DNA of 64,000 bases. It comes from Rhizobium gallicum bv. gallicum R602sp. Lineage in GTDB: Bacteria; Pseudomonadota; Alphaproteobacteria; Rhizobiales; Rhizobiaceae. A program made the translations under genes and the position numbers. Positions 37,972 to 48,209 of the stretch are shown piece by piece. The stretch is from NCBI RefSeq assembly GCF_000816845.1, contig NZ_CP006877.1, forward strand, positions 3,105,501 to 3,169,500, in the 5' to 3' direction. The notes beneath the pieces are model-generated. The model saw only the letters and a list, made by a program, of their open reading frames with translations. It searched no databases and was not told the origin of the DNA. Each line of letters starts with the position of its first letter. Positions within the stretch are counted from its first letter, which is position 1.

Positions 37972-40431
37972 ATGGTTTCGCTCAAGACGGCACGAGATGC
38001 AAAGGTCGCTGTAAACGAGAACATGTCAACGGGCGCCCCGCTTTCGACGGAAGAATTGCAGTCAATGGACGCCTATTGGCGGGCATCGAACTACCTCTCC
38101 GTTGGCCAGATCTATCTTCTCGACAATCCACTGCTGAAAGAACCGCTAAGGCGCGAGCACATAAAGCCACGGCTGCTTGGTCACTGGGGCACGTCGCCAG
38201 GTTTGAACATGCTCTACGTTCACCTCAATCGCGTTATCAAACGCGATGATCTTGACATGATTTACGTTATTGGGCCGGGACATGGCGGACCGTCGCTGGT
38301 CGCGCACGCCTATCTCGAAGGCACCTACAGCGAAGTCTACCCCAACATTGGCCAAGACACGGAAGGCATGAGAAGGCTGTTCAAACAGTTCAGCTTCCCG
38401 GGCGGCATCCCGAGTCACGTTGCTCCGGAAACACCCGGCAGCATTCACGAGGGCGGCGAACTGGGCTATGCCCTCAGCCACGCCTACGGAGCGGCATTCG
38501 ACAATCCGGATCTGATTGTCGCCTGCATTGTCGGCGACGGAGAAGCCGAGACGGGGCCGCTTGCAACAGGCTGGCAAAGCAACAAGTTCTTGAATCCTGC
38601 TCGCGATGGTTGTGTGCTTCCTATCCTGCACCTAAACGGCTACAAGATCGCCAATCCGTGCTTCCTTGCCCGCATTCCTCGCGACGAGCTGAGGAAATTT
38701 TTCGAAGGCATGGGCTACACGCCGTATTTCGTCGAGGGTGATGACCCCGCGAGCGTGCACCAGCAACTGGCGGGCGCACTTGACACCGCAATGGCTGATA
38801 TCCAGGAAATCTGGGCGGATGCCCGCGACAGGGGCAACGTGAAACGTCCGATGTGGCCGATGATCGTTTTCCGCACGCCCAAGGGCTGGACCTGCCCGCC
38901 TGAGATAGACGGCAAGAAGTCGGAGGGCTATTGGCGGTCGCACCAGGTGCCGATGGGCGACATGGACAAGCCGGAACACCTCCGCATTCTCGAAGCATGG
39001 ATGAAGAGCTACCGCCCCGAGGAACTGTTTGACGACGGAGGCCGGTTCAAACCGGAGCTGGCAGCGCTTGCCCCCGCAGGGCATCGTAGAATGAGCGACA
39101 ATCCGCATGCCAACGGCGGCTTGCTGCTGCGGGACCTGAAGATGCCCGACTTCCAGGACTACGCGGTCTCCGTGCCGAGCCCTGGGGCAACCATCGCCGA
39201 ATCGGCGCGGATGATGGGGGCGTTTCTCCGCGATATCATGAAGATGAACATGGAGAACAACAACTTCCGCCTGTTCAGCCCTGACGAAAACAACTCGAAT
39301 CGCTGGCAGGATGTGCTGGAAGTCACCAACCGCTGCTACATGGCGGATATCTATCCGGAGGACGATCATCTAGCGCCGGACGGACGGGTGATGGAGGTGC
39401 TCAGCGAGCATCAATGCCAGGGCTGGCTGGAAGGCTACCTGCTAACCGGCCGGCATGGCTTCTTTTCTTGCTATGAAGCCTTCATCCACATCATCGACTC
39501 GATGTTCAACCAGCACGCCAAATGGCTGAAGGTCTGCCACGAGATCCCGTGGCGGCGGTCGATCGCCTCGCTCAACTACTTCCTGAGTTCCCACGTCTGG
39601 CGGCAGGACCACAATGGCTTCAGCCATCAGGACCCGGGGTTCATCGATCATGTGGTCAATAAGAAGGCGGATGTCGTCCGCGTGTATCTGCCCCCGGATG
39701 CGAACACCTTGCTTTCTGTAACGGACCATTGCCTGCGCAGCCGCAACTATGTCAACGTCGTCGTCGCCGGCAAGCAGCCTGCCCCGCAGTGGCTGACAAT
39801 GGATCAGGCCATCAAGCATTGCAGTGAAGGCCTTGGCATTTGGGAATGGGCAAGCAACGACAAGGGCACCGAGCCTGACGTCGTAATGGCATGTTGCGGC
39901 GACGTCCCGACGCTCGAGACACTCGCAGCAGTCGATCTGATCCGGAAGCACCTGCCGGAGCTGAAGGTCCGCGTCATCAATGTGGTGAACCTGATGAAGC
40001 TGCAGCCGCCGGAAGAGCATCCGCACGGGCTGCCGGATCGCGATTTTGATGCTCTGTTCACCAAGAACAAGCCGATCATCTTCGCCTTCCACGGCTATCC
40101 GTGGCTCATCCACCGGCTCACTTACCGCCGCACCAACCATGGCAATCTGCACGTCCGCGGCTACAAGGAAGAAGGCACGACGACGACGCCGTTCGACATG
40201 GTGGTGCTGAATGAGATGGATCGCTTCCATCTGGTGGAGGACGTCATCGACCGGTTGCCGCAACTGGGCGCTCGCGCTGCCTATTTCAAACAGGCAATTC
40301 ACGAGAAGCTGATCGAACACCGGCAGCACATCGAAAAATATGGCGACGACGTGCCCGGAACCTCGGGCTGGACGTGGGGACAGTCGGCTGCCTTGGGAGA
40401 GCTGCGATCGACAGAGGCAGACAACGTCTAA
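37972..40431 (+). CDS. xfp: D-xylulose 5-phosphate / fructose 6-phosphate phosphoketolase
   Basis: An 819-residue thiamine-diphosphate enzyme of normal length. Motifs: [10 protein letters not shown] (70-79), IGPGHGGPS (100-108), [14 protein letters not shown] (157-170) and the cofactor site [10 protein letters not shown] (187-196). It splits xylulose 5-P or fructose 6-P with phosphate into acetyl phosphate and a triose or tetrose phosphate. The frame is open upstream to 37846 but the ribosome site fixes the start. The phosphatase-like gene follows after 16 bases. With ackA it makes the phosphoketolase shunt. Confidence 0.95.
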   Translation: MVSLKTARDAKVAVNENMSTGAPLSTEELQSMDAYWRASNYLSVGQIYLLDNPLLKEPLRREHIKPRLLGHWGTSPGLNMLYVHLNRVIKRDDLDMIYVIGPGHGGPSLVAHAYLEGTYSEVYPNIGQDTEGMRRLFKQFSFPGGIPSHVAPETPGSIHEGGELGYALSHAYGAAFDNPDLIVACIVGDGEAETGPLATGWQSNKFLNPARDGCVLPILHLNGYKIANPCFLARIPRDELRKFFEGMGYTPYFVEGDDPASVHQQLAGALDTAMADIQEIWADARDRGNVKRPMWPMIVFRTPKGWTCPPEIDGKKSEGYWRSHQVPMGDMDKPEHLRILEAWMKSYRPEELFDDGGRFKPELAALAPAGHRRMSDNPHANGGLLLRDLKMPDFQDYAVSVPSPGATIAESARMMGAFLRDIMKMNMENNNFRLFSPDENNSNRWQDVLEVTNRCYMADIYPEDDHLAPDGRVMEVLSEHQCQGWLEGYLLTGRHGFFSCYEAFIHIIDSMFNQHAKWLKVCHEIPWRRSIASLNYFLSSHVWRQDHNGFSHQDPGFIDHVVNKKADVVRVYLPPDANTLLSVTDHCLRSRNYVNVVVAGKQPAPQWLTMDQAIKHCSEGLGIWEWASNDKGTEPDVVMACCGDVPTLETLAAVDLIRKHLPELKVRVINVVNLMKLQPPEEHPHGLPDRDFDALFTKNKPIIFAFHGYPWLIHRLTYRRTNHGNLHVRGYKEEGTTTTPFDMVVLNEMDRFHLVEDVIDRLPQLGARAAYFKQAIHEKLIEHRQHIEKYGDDVPGTSGWTWGQSAALGELRSTEADNV

Positions 40432-40447
40432 GCCAGGAGGGCTGGAC

Positions 40448-41017
40448 GTGAAAGTATTCGTGATCAGGCATGGGGAGACCGAGTGGAGCTTGAGCGGGCA
40501 ACACACCGGCATGACAGAAGTCCCCTTGACCGACAACGGACGACAACAAGCGGAACGGATGCGGCCGGTGTTGGCTCGGCAAACATTCGCGCTCGTTCTT
40601 GTGAGTCCGCTGCAGCGGGCACGGGAGACGTGTGACTTGGTAGGCTTCGGCGCCGAGGCCATCATCGATCCAGGCTTGATGGAGTGGAACTACGGCGAAT
40701 ATGAGGGCCTGATGCCCCAGCAAATTCAGGCGAAAAGACCGGGTTGGTTGATTTTCCGTGATGGATGCCCCGGAGGCGAGACGCCGAGGCAAATTGGTGC
40801 TCGAGTGGATCGAGTCGTGGCGCGCACACGGGCTGCAGACGGCGACGTTGCGTTGTTCGCGCACGGGCACGTGCTGCGCGTGCTTGCAGCGCGATGGATT
40901 GGCCTGCCACCGCGTGCCGGACAGCATTTTCTCCTGAATACCGGCACGTTGAGCGTCCTCACCTACTACCACGAGATACCCGCAGTGAGGGTCTGGAATG
41001 GACAAGTCTATGAGTAG
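40448..41017 (+). CDS. Histidine phosphatase family protein (phosphoglycerate-mutase-like)
   Basis: A 189-residue protein from a GTG at 40448 preceded by AGGAGG. The phosphohistidine motif is VFVIRHGETEWS near the N-terminus, and the second histidine is in VALFAHGHVLR. ER(A)-type acid and SPLQRARET are also present. Members include cofactor-dependent phosphoglycerate mutases and sugar phosphatases. Its place after phosphoketolase suggests a sugar-phosphate substrate, but none can be named. Confidence 0.85.
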   Translation: MKVFVIRHGETEWSLSGQHTGMTEVPLTDNGRQQAERMRPVLARQTFALVLVSPLQRARETCDLVGFGAEAIIDPGLMEWNYGEYEGLMPQQIQAKRPGWLIFRDGCPGGETPRQIGARVDRVVARTRAADGDVALFAHGHVLRVLAARWIGLPPRAGQHFLLNTGTLSVLTYYHEIPAVRVWNGQVYE

Positions 41018-41092
41018 TGTGCGGGAAAGCTGCCAGCAGTTGGTGATGGTCTTTCGAGGCGGGTGTCGTCCTTCTGAGTGGGAAAAACGTTG

Positions 41093-44000
41093 ATGGTAAA
41101 ATCAATTCACGGCCACAGCACGCCTGAGGCGGCGGCGAGACATGATAGCGTCGCGGAGCTGGCGAATCCGAGCTCCGCGGTCGCGTTGCTTTCCAACGAT
41201 CGGTATAGCGTCCTGGTCACAGCCGCCGGGGCCGGTTACGGAACATGGCAAGGCCTCGACATCACCCGGTGGCGCGAGGACACCACCCGTGATTGCTGGG
41301 GCCAATTTTGTTACGTTCGGGATCTAAGCGACAACGACCTCTGGTCCATCGGAAAGCAGCCATTATTTCGGCCCGCGAATGTCTATGCGCACGCCTTTCA
41401 CGGAGACAGGGCCGAATTCCGCTGCCATGCCGGCGACATGGAAATCCTCACAAAAATCTGTGTCGCACCCGATCTGGACGCGGAAGTGCGTATGCTCACA
41501 GTCTCGAACCATGGCACACGGGAGCGAACCCTCGAACTGACAAGCTATGCCGAAGTCTGCCTGAACTATCGTCGCGCGGACATGTCGCATCCGGGCTTTG
41601 CCAAGCTTTTTGTCGAAACACGATATGACGAGGCGACAGGCGCCCTATTTGCGCGTCGAAGGCCACGTGCTGCCGGGGAGAAAGCCATCTGGGCCGTTCA
41701 CGTTTCTTCATCAAACCTGCCGCCTTCGCAAGCGGTCCAATATGAAACCGATCGGCTGAGATTTCTTGGTCGGGGCCGGACAACAGCCAACCCCGTCGCA
41801 TTCGACGCGGGTGGATCGCTCTCCGGAACGACTGGCCCTGTCCTCGACCCGATTTTCTGTCTGCGGCGGACGGTTCGTCTGGCGCCCGGCGCCGACGCGC
41901 GCGTCGCCTTCGTCACAGGCGCTGCCGATGATCAGGCAGCCGTGCAGCTCATCGCCGAAAGATATGCCAAGTTCGACACCGTCGAGCGAGCGTTCTCCGA
42001 AGCTTCAAAGAGATACGAAAATGAGCTTCGCACTTCGACCCTGAAGTCTGACGATGTCTCGCTGTTCAATCGGCTGGCCGGGAATGTCGTATTTGCGAAC
42101 CCGACCCTGCGGCAGGCGGCTGGGCCCGAGCGAGATCGATTGGATCGAACCGCTCTGTGGGCTCATGGTATCTCCGGCGACCTTCCGATCGTGCTTGTCC
42201 GAGCCAATGGCGACAGGGATGATGCCTTCGTTAGCCAAGTGACGATGGGCCACGATTTCGCCGGTCGCAGGGGCCTGAGATTCGACCTGGTGCTGCTCGA
42301 CGACGGTGGCGCAGCCAGCGCTAAGCGACAGACTGAAAAGCTACAGTCAGGCCCGCAAGCCGAAATGATCGGCAAACCTGGCGGAATCTTTGTCCTTTCC
42401 GAACCCGAAACCGAAAGCGATCACGTGGGGACCATCGCCGCGGCAGCGCGCATTGTCCTGCTGGGAAGCCGCGGCACACTTGCCGATCAGCTCAACCTGC
42501 CCTCCCCCGCTCTGTCACCTCTTTCGCCGACGTTAGCCGTTCGGGTAAGCGGGCAATCTGCAGCCCCACATCCTGACCCGGTCGAGGATTTACAGCACTG
42601 GAACGAATTCGGGGGCTTCACGCCCGACGGGCGCGAGTATGTCGTGCGCGTGGATGCAGTCAAACCCCGAGCCCCCGCCTTGCCACCCGCGCCTTGGACC
42701 AATGTGATCGCAAACCCTGATTTTGGTTGTCTGACAACCGAAGCCGGTCTTGGCTACACCTGGTCAGAGAATAGCCAGATGAACCGGCTGACGCCGTGGT
42801 CGAACGATCCGGTTACGGACGCGCCGAGCGAGGTCCTCTATTTGCGGGATGAGGAAACCGGCGATGTCTGGACGCCGACGCCCCTACCGCTCGGTCCCGG
42901 TGCGGTCGTGACTGTTCGTCACGGCCAAGGTTACAGCCGGTATGCAAGTTATAGTCGTCATCTCAATCAAGAGCTGACGGTATCGGTCGCGCCGAACGAT
43001 CCGGTCAAAATCATACGCCTCAGGCTTAGCAACGGGGACACCCGAGTTCGGCATGTGACCGCAACCTATTTCGCCGAGTGGGTGCTGGGGACGCAGCGCG
43101 AAGAGACGGCAACGCGGATCGTCTGCGAGCGGGATGCCAGATCTGGTGCGATCGTAGCCAATAATCTCTGGGCCGGCGACTTTGCCGGAAAGCTGGCGTT
43201 TGCAGGCGCCAGTCAGCCGGCAAGGTCGGCCACGGCCGACCGCAGAGAGTTTTTAGGCAAATACGGTTTCGTGTTTCAGCCGGCGGCCCTGGAGCGAACA
43301 GATCTGGCGGAACGTTTTGGTCCGCTTCTTGATCCCTGCGCTGCGCTGATGGTGGATATCTCCCTGCCCCCCGGGGAAAGCAGAGAGGTTGTCTTCGTCC
43401 TTGGAGAGGCTGCCGGCCTCGATGAGGTCCGTAGGCTCGTCCAGGAGCATGCCGACCTCAAGCGCGCAGCCGCGAGCCTGTCGGCTGTCTCCCGCCAGTG
43501 GGATGACATTCTGAACGCGATTCAGGTCTCGACGCCGGATGCAGGCTTGAACTTGATGATGAACCGCTGGTTGTTGTATCAGGTCTTGGCATGCCGCGTA
43601 TGGGCGCGCACGTCCAACTATCAGTCTGGCGGCGCGTATGGATTCAGGGACCAACTGCAGGACGTAATGGCACTGGTCTACAGCGCGCCGACCGAGGCCC
43701 GCTCACACATCCTGCGATCGACGGCGCGCCAATTCGAGGAGGGGGACGTCCAGCACTGGTGGCACCCACCGTCTGGCATCGGCGTACGCACTCGGATAAC
43801 AGACGACTTGTATTTCCTACCCCTTGTCGTTCACCACTACGTTTCCACGACAGGTGACGTTCAACTCCTTGATGAGATGGTGCCATTCATCAAGTCACCT
43901 TTGCTAAAAGACGACCAAGAGGAAGACTTCAACCAGCCAGCGACCAGCGAGCAGTCCGGCACCGTCTACGAGCATTGCGTTCGTGCGCTGGAGCATGGCT

Positions 44001-45004
44001 ACCGTTTGGGCAGTCACGGCCTTCCCCTTATGGGAACGGGTGACTGGAACGACGGCATGAATAAGGTCGGCGCCGAAGGCAAGGGGGAGAGCGTGTGGAA
44101 CGGCTGGTTTTTCCTCACGGTCCTGAATTCATTTGCCACGATATCAGCGTCACGCGGAGATGAAAGCCGTGCCGCCTGGTGCCGCGAACGAACCGAGGCC
44201 CTGCGCATTGCCCTTGAAGCCAACGCCTGGGACGGTGGCTGGTATCGCCGAGCCTATTTTGACGATGGCACGCCGCTTGGGTCGTCCCTGAACAGCGAAT
44301 GCCAGATCGACGCTATCCCGCAAGCCTGGGCCGTCATTTCAGGCCAGGCCGATGCTGAACGCGCTTCGCAGGCAATGCGTGCGGTCCACGACCGGCTCGT
44401 ACGCCAAGAGGACAAGCTGATCAAACTCTTCGACCCGCCTTTCGACGAAGGCGTGCTGCAGCCCGGCTACATCAAGGGCTATGTCCCCGGCATCCGTGAA
44501 AATGGCGGCCAATACACACATGCGGCGACCTGGGTCATCTGGGCGACAGCTTTGCAGGGCGACGGCGATCTCGCCTTGAAGCTTTGGAACCTGATTAATC
44601 CGATTTATCATGCGGCGACGAGAGATCAAGTCGAACGCTACAAGGTCGAACCATATGCGGTCGCCGCCGATATCTATGGCGCGCCACCGCACACGGGACG
44701 CGGTGGATGGACGTGGTACACCGGATCGGCCAGTTGGTTTTATCGTGTGGCGCTCGAGGCGATCCTTGGCTTTCGCCGGCAAGGACAGTTTCTGCAGTTC
44801 GAACCATGCGTTCCGGCAAGCTGGCCGGCCTATGAGATCATATACCGATATGGACCGGCGACCTACCGCATCCGTTTCGACAACGCGAAGGGCATCGGCC
44901 GAGGCGTGCACTCCGTCACACTGGACGGTGAGCCTGTCGCGCACGAAAGCGTCCGGCTTGCGCAGGACGCGCGCACGCATGATATCGACGTTATCATTGG
45001 TTAG
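41093..45004 (+). CDS. GH94 / glycosyltransferase-36-like glycan phosphorylase, NdvB C-terminal-like
   Basis: A protein of 1303 residues (a GTG five codons upstream is also possible). It contains two GT36-type sugar-binding modules: GYGTWQGLDITRWREDTTRD near 45 and GYTWSENSQMNRLTPWSNDP near 555. A C-terminal GH94 barrel follows with the catalytic GDWNDGMNKVG (about 983-993). This is the order of the last part of cyclic beta-1,2-glucan synthase (NdvB/ChvB), without its membrane and glycosyltransferase domains. Stand-alone relatives phosphorolyse beta-1,2- or other beta-glucans to sugar 1-phosphate. No signal peptide, so it should act in the cytoplasm. The glycoamylase-domain gene follows after 5 bases. 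Confidence 0.85.
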   Translation: MVKSIHGHSTPEAAARHDSVAELANPSSAVALLSNDRYSVLVTAAGAGYGTWQGLDITRWREDTTRDCWGQFCYVRDLSDNDLWSIGKQPLFRPANVYAHAFHGDRAEFRCHAGDMEILTKICVAPDLDAEVRMLTVSNHGTRERTLELTSYAEVCLNYRRADMSHPGFAKLFVETRYDEATGALFARRRPRAAGEKAIWAVHVSSSNLPPSQAVQYETDRLRFLGRGRTTANPVAFDAGGSLSGTTGPVLDPIFCLRRTVRLAPGADARVAFVTGAADDQAAVQLIAERYAKFDTVERAFSEASKRYENELRTSTLKSDDVSLFNRLAGNVVFANPTLRQAAGPERDRLDRTALWAHGISGDLPIVLVRANGDRDDAFVSQVTMGHDFAGRRGLRFDLVLLDDGGAASAKRQTEKLQSGPQAEMIGKPGGIFVLSEPETESDHVGTIAAAARIVLLGSRGTLADQLNLPSPALSPLSPTLAVRVSGQSAAPHPDPVEDLQHWNEFGGFTPDGREYVVRVDAVKPRAPALPPAPWTNVIANPDFGCLTTEAGLGYTWSENSQMNRLTPWSNDPVTDAPSEVLYLRDEETGDVWTPTPLPLGPGAVVTVRHGQGYSRYASYSRHLNQELTVSVAPNDPVKIIRLRLSNGDTRVRHVTATYFAEWVLGTQREETATRIVCERDARSGAIVANNLWAGDFAGKLAFAGASQPARSATADRREFLGKYGFVFQPAALERTDLAERFGPLLDPCAALMVDISLPPGESREVVFVLGEAAGLDEVRRLVQEHADLKRAAASLSAVSRQWDDILNAIQVSTPDAGLNLMMNRWLLYQVLACRVWARTSNYQSGGAYGFRDQLQDVMALVYSAPTEARSHILRSTARQFEEGDVQHWWHPPSGIGVRTRITDDLYFLPLVVHHYVSTTGDVQLLDEMVPFIKSPLLKDDQEEDFNQPATSEQSGTVYEHCVRALEHGYRLGSHGLPLMGTGDWNDGMNKVGAEGKGESVWNGWFFLTVLNSFATISASRGDESRAAWCRERTEALRIALEANAWDGGWYRRAYFDDGTPLGSSLNSECQIDAIPQAWAVISGQADAERASQAMRAVHDRLVRQEDKLIKLFDPPFDEGVLQPGYIKGYVPGIRENGGQYTHAATWVIWATALQGDGDLALKLWNLINPIYHAATRDQVERYKVEPYAVAADIYGAPPHTGRGGWTWYTGSASWFYRVALEAILGFRRQGQFLQFEPCVPASWPAYEIIYRYGPATYRIRFDNAKGIGRGVHSVTLDGEPVAHESVRLAQDARTHDIDVIIG

Positions 45005-45009
45005 CGGTC

Positions 45010-46329
45010 ATGCCCGAAACGCTCTCCACCGACGCCGACCTCGACCGCCTGCCGACGGACCAGGACCTCGGTCGGCTGCAATTCACGACGCTGTTATACT
45101 ATCTCCAATGCACGAACCCTGACAACGGCCTGGTGCGCGACAAGACAGAACCGAACGCACCGGCAAGCATCGCGGCGATCGGCATGGCGCTGGCGACCAT
45201 CCCCGTGGTTGTCGAACGCGGCGTCCTCATCCGCCAATTTGCGGCAAAGATAACCCGTAGCCGGTTGAGATACCTGATCTCATGCCCGCAGGGACCTGAG
45301 CCGGATTCATGCGGCTACAAAGGCTTTTTTTATCATTTTCTGGACCTCGAAACGGGGCGTCGGGTTTGGCAATGCGAGTTGTCGACGATCGACTCGGCTT
45401 TCCTGTTCGCGGGCGCCTTGACCGTTGCCACTTATTTTGATGGCGACACGGCCGACGAGGCGGAGATCCGCCAGCTCGCGATGGCGCTTTACGAGCGTGC
45501 AGACTGGAACTGGGCGCGCGATGGCGGTGCAACTTTAACGCATGGCTGGCGTCCGGAAAGTGGCTTCATCCCCCACCGGTGGCGTGGCTATGATGAAGGC
45601 CTGCTGCTCTACATCATTGGTTTGGGATCCCCAACTCACCCGTTGCCGCCCGAATCCTATGCCGCCTACACCGAGACTTACGAATGGAGAAATATCTATG
45701 GTCGCGAGCTGCTGTATTCGGGGCCGCTGTTTACCCACCAACTGTCGCACATGTGGATCGACTTTCGAGGCATTCGCGACGCGTTCATGCGCCAGCACGA
45801 CACCGACTATTTCGATAACAGCCGGCACGCGACATATGTCCAGCAAGAATACGCAATCCGCAATCCGATGAACCTTGCTGGGTATGGCAAGCATTGCTGG
45901 GGGTTCACCGCGTGCGACGGACCCGGTTGGGGTAAGCGGGCGATCGATGGGGTGGACCGGGAGTTCTTCGACTACATTGCCCGTGGGGCGCCCTTCGGGC
46001 CTGACGATGGGACTGTCGCGCCATGGGTCGTTGTCGCCTCGCTCCCGTTCGCGCCGGAGATTGTCGTGCCGACAGTGCGCAATTTTGCGCGGATGAACCT
46101 CGGCATGACCCGGCTTTACGGTTTCAAACCGTCGTTCAACCAGACCTATTCCATGGAAGCCAGTCCGACCGGATCGTGGGTAAGTCCCTATCACTTTGGC
46201 ATCGACCAAGGGCCGGTGGTGCTGATGATCGAAAACTACCGGACCGGTTTGCTGTGGAACATCATGCGCCGATGCAAGCCCATCGTGACGGGATTGCGCC
46301 GAGCAGGTTTTTCGGGGGGATGGCTCTAG
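45010..46329 (+). CDS. Glycoamylase-domain protein (PF10091-like)
   Basis: A 439-residue protein with features of the glycoamylase family: GFFYHFLDLETGRR, LSTIDSAFLFAGAL, WRGYDEGLLLYIIGLGS, FTHQLSHMWIDFRGIRD and the late CDGPGWG. The family includes the central domain of cyclic beta-1,2-glucan synthase and GH144 endo-beta-1,2-glucanases. No signal peptide is seen. It starts 5 bases after the GH94 gene, so translation is probably coupled. Together the two genes hold two domains that are fused in NdvB. A stretch of it (45148-45258) is repeated in the relic at 30606. Confidence 0.83.
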   Translation: MPETLSTDADLDRLPTDQDLGRLQFTTLLYYLQCTNPDNGLVRDKTEPNAPASIAAIGMALATIPVVVERGVLIRQFAAKITRSRLRYLISCPQGPEPDSCGYKGFFYHFLDLETGRRVWQCELSTIDSAFLFAGALTVATYFDGDTADEAEIRQLAMALYERADWNWARDGGATLTHGWRPESGFIPHRWRGYDEGLLLYIIGLGSPTHPLPPESYAAYTETYEWRNIYGRELLYSGPLFTHQLSHMWIDFRGIRDAFMRQHDTDYFDNSRHATYVQQEYAIRNPMNLAGYGKHCWGFTACDGPGWGKRAIDGVDREFFDYIARGAPFGPDDGTVAPWVVVASLPFAPEIVVPTVRNFARMNLGMTRLYGFKPSFNQTYSMEASPTGSWVSPYHFGIDQGPVVLMIENYRTGLLWNIMRRCKPIVTGLRRAGFSGGWL

Positions 46330-46544
46330 GCCGGATGTGTATCGTCTCGCGCGACAGAGCCGGCTGCCGCCCTCGTTTCAACGCAAAGGTTGGGGCTTCA
46401 GGTGAAAGGCGCCCGATTTCGAGGGATCGAACGTGTCGCGGTTGCGGTGAACCGCACAGTTTGGAAGCTCATTCAGCGCATCGCCGGCTATGTCGTTCAC
46501 CTCGAAATCCGGCTTTCGGCTCCAAGCAATAGAAAGGCGCTCTT

Positions 46545-47390
46545 TTGGCTGGAGACTGGTCATCGTTGACGTGGCTGCGGGACATATCCCCCGGGGCAGC
46601 CCTATCTTACGCGCTCGGCCTTATTAGTTTGCGCCAATCGATCCCTCATGAAAAACCCCGGGAGCGGCGCGCCGGTCGATCGGTTCTCCTAATCCTCCCC
46701 CTGGCGATGATCCTGCCGGTCTGCTTTCCAATGCAGTCCTTTGCGCAGTCGCCGGTTGGAGCCGGAACGCCGGAGGTGGAGTTCGGCGCGCGGAAAATGT
46801 TCTTCATGCTTTTTCTGATGCTTGGTCCGATCAAGATCCTGGTGCCCTTCGTGGCTATCACAAGCAACTGCGACCGTCGCTTTCGACGTTCGATGGCCAG
46901 GAGAGCAATCCTCTTTTCGGCAGCCGCGCTGGCAATCGCCGGTTTGCTTGGACGTACCATGCTTGAGAATTTCGAAATCTCACTGCCTGTACTAGCGATG
47001 ACCGGAGGCATCATCTTGTTTCTCGTGGCCTTGCGGACCGTCTTGCAGCAATCTGCCAGCCTGCCGGATCAGCCGACTGAGCTAGACCAACCGCCAGATC
47101 TGAGACTGGCCCTTACACCGCTAGCGTTTCCGACGATTGTCACGCCTTATGGTATCGCCGCGGTCATCGTTTTCGCAACGTTGGCGGGCGGCCGCAAAGC
47201 GGAAGGCCTCACCGTGGCTGCTATCGTATTGCTGATCCTGGCGCTGGACTGGGTGGCGATGATTTTCGCGGAGACCATTCTGAGGTGGATCGGAACTTCG
47301 CTTCAGGTATTGGCAGTGGTGCTCGGGGTAACCCAGGCAGCTCTTGGTCTGCAGGTCATCCTGCATAGCTTAAGCATGATTGCCTGGTAG
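46545..47390 (+). CDS. MarC-family membrane protein
   Basis: Up to 281 residues from a TTG; the true start is unclear and may be as late as about 46710. After a signal-like stretch (LLILPLAMILPVCFPMQSFA) come about six membrane spans, with the family block FLMLGPIKILVPFVAITS and, later, LAFPTIVTPYGIAAVIVF and LLILALDWVAMIFAETIL. MarC proteins are inner-membrane proteins of uncertain transport role. It follows the glycoamylase gene after 215 bases. Its 3' part and flank are repeated at 30719-31065. Confidence 0.8.
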   Translation: MAGDWSSLTWLRDISPGAALSYALGLISLRQSIPHEKPRERRAGRSVLLILPLAMILPVCFPMQSFAQSPVGAGTPEVEFGARKMFFMLFLMLGPIKILVPFVAITSNCDRRFRRSMARRAILFSAAALAIAGLLGRTMLENFEISLPVLAMTGGIILFLVALRTVLQQSASLPDQPTELDQPPDLRLALTPLAFPTIVTPYGIAAVIVFATLAGGRKAEGLTVAAIVLLILALDWVAMIFAETILRWIGTSLQVLAVVLGVTQAALGLQVILHSLSMIAW

Positions 47391-47511
47391 AAATTTCGCT
47401 CGCGGGTGTGGTTCGTGCAAAGCCCACTGGCTGCTTTCGGGAGTGGGGCGCATCAAGCCGATAACGGCCGCTTCGCGACACACTGATTCTAGAGGGCGCC
47501 AAGCGCAACCC

Positions 47512-47708
47512 TGAGATTTCTTTCAGGGCGCTGTGATGAGCGCAAGCGTATGACGCGCGATCATCAGTTCCTCATCAGCACGACACCGGGATCCATCTGT
47601 CCCGGCCGGGTGCTCATCAGCAGGCCGTCGAGCGCAGTGAAGCCCATCGTCGTCTCCACGCTGCGCGCCTCCTTCAGCGCGCACATTGAGGCGCCGCTGC
47701 CGAGGTGG
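47512..47708 (-). pseudogene. Acetate kinase gene fragment with internal deletion
   Basis: Bases about 47496-47576 match the 3' end of ackA and its flank (33182-33262). At once bases about 47577-47708 match the middle of ackA (33638-33768). About 380 bases between them are missing. The match stops at 47708, with unrelated sequence beyond. It is a leftover of a second ackA. The rest of 47391-47792 has no gene; 47391-47448 is the marC flank shared with 30554-31065. Confidence 0.85.
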
Positions 47709-47792
47709 GGCCGGCGCTGGTTGCTCGAGAGATTTCGAGGACGTCGTGCGCCAGTGCCAGCACTATGTTCGATCGCGGGCGGAATCGCGGTT

Positions 47793-48209
47793 CTACGGCT
47801 CCACTCTTTTGGGCCGCCCGCGGCCGAGAGCGCCGTCAGCGCGGGCCTGCAAATAGGCGTAAATGTCATCGATATAAGGAGCGAAATTGGGATCATTGGC
47901 GAACCCTTTCATGGCCGAGCTCCCGCTCGTGCTCTGGCCATCGCGAACGACACGCCTGAACGTCTCGATATCGAGCGGCCGGTTGACGAGAGAGGATGCA
48001 AAAGTCGAGCCGACTCCATCGGGGCCGTGGCAATGATTGCAGCCGGCATGATAGCGCCGGTAACCGTTGTAGGTCCGCGCATCGGCCTTCCCATCGACCA
48101 CCTTGTAGAACTTGTCGGCGGCCGCGCCGTCCTGCGAAGATCGCCCAGAAGTGACCGCGACGCCACAGGCGACGACAGCGAACAGTAGCAGGCGCGGCAA
48201 TGGACGCAT
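47793..48209 (-). CDS. Periplasmic cytochrome c (methanol-metabolism-related type)
   Basis: A 138-residue protein. Signal peptide at 1-20 ([16 protein letters not shown]). Haem site C57-N-H-C60-H61 in [10 protein letters not shown], and M100 in SSAMKGF as probable sixth ligand. The C-terminal [14 protein letters not shown] is typical of cytochromes that accept electrons from PQQ alcohol dehydrogenases. No such dehydrogenase is in the window, so its partner is elsewhere or lost. It would act in the periplasm. Confidence 0.82.
   Translation of the reverse strand: MRPLPRLLLFAVVACGVAVTSGRSSQDGAAADKFYKVVDGKADARTYNGYRRYHAGCNHCHGPDGVGSTFASSLVNRPLDIETFRRVVRDGQSTSGSSAMKGFANDPNFAPYIDDIYAYLQARADGALGRGRPKRVEP

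Noticed and set aside
46378..46563. 61-residue minus-strand frame before marC
   Set aside because: Reads smoothly but has no ribosome site, no family and faces against the operon.
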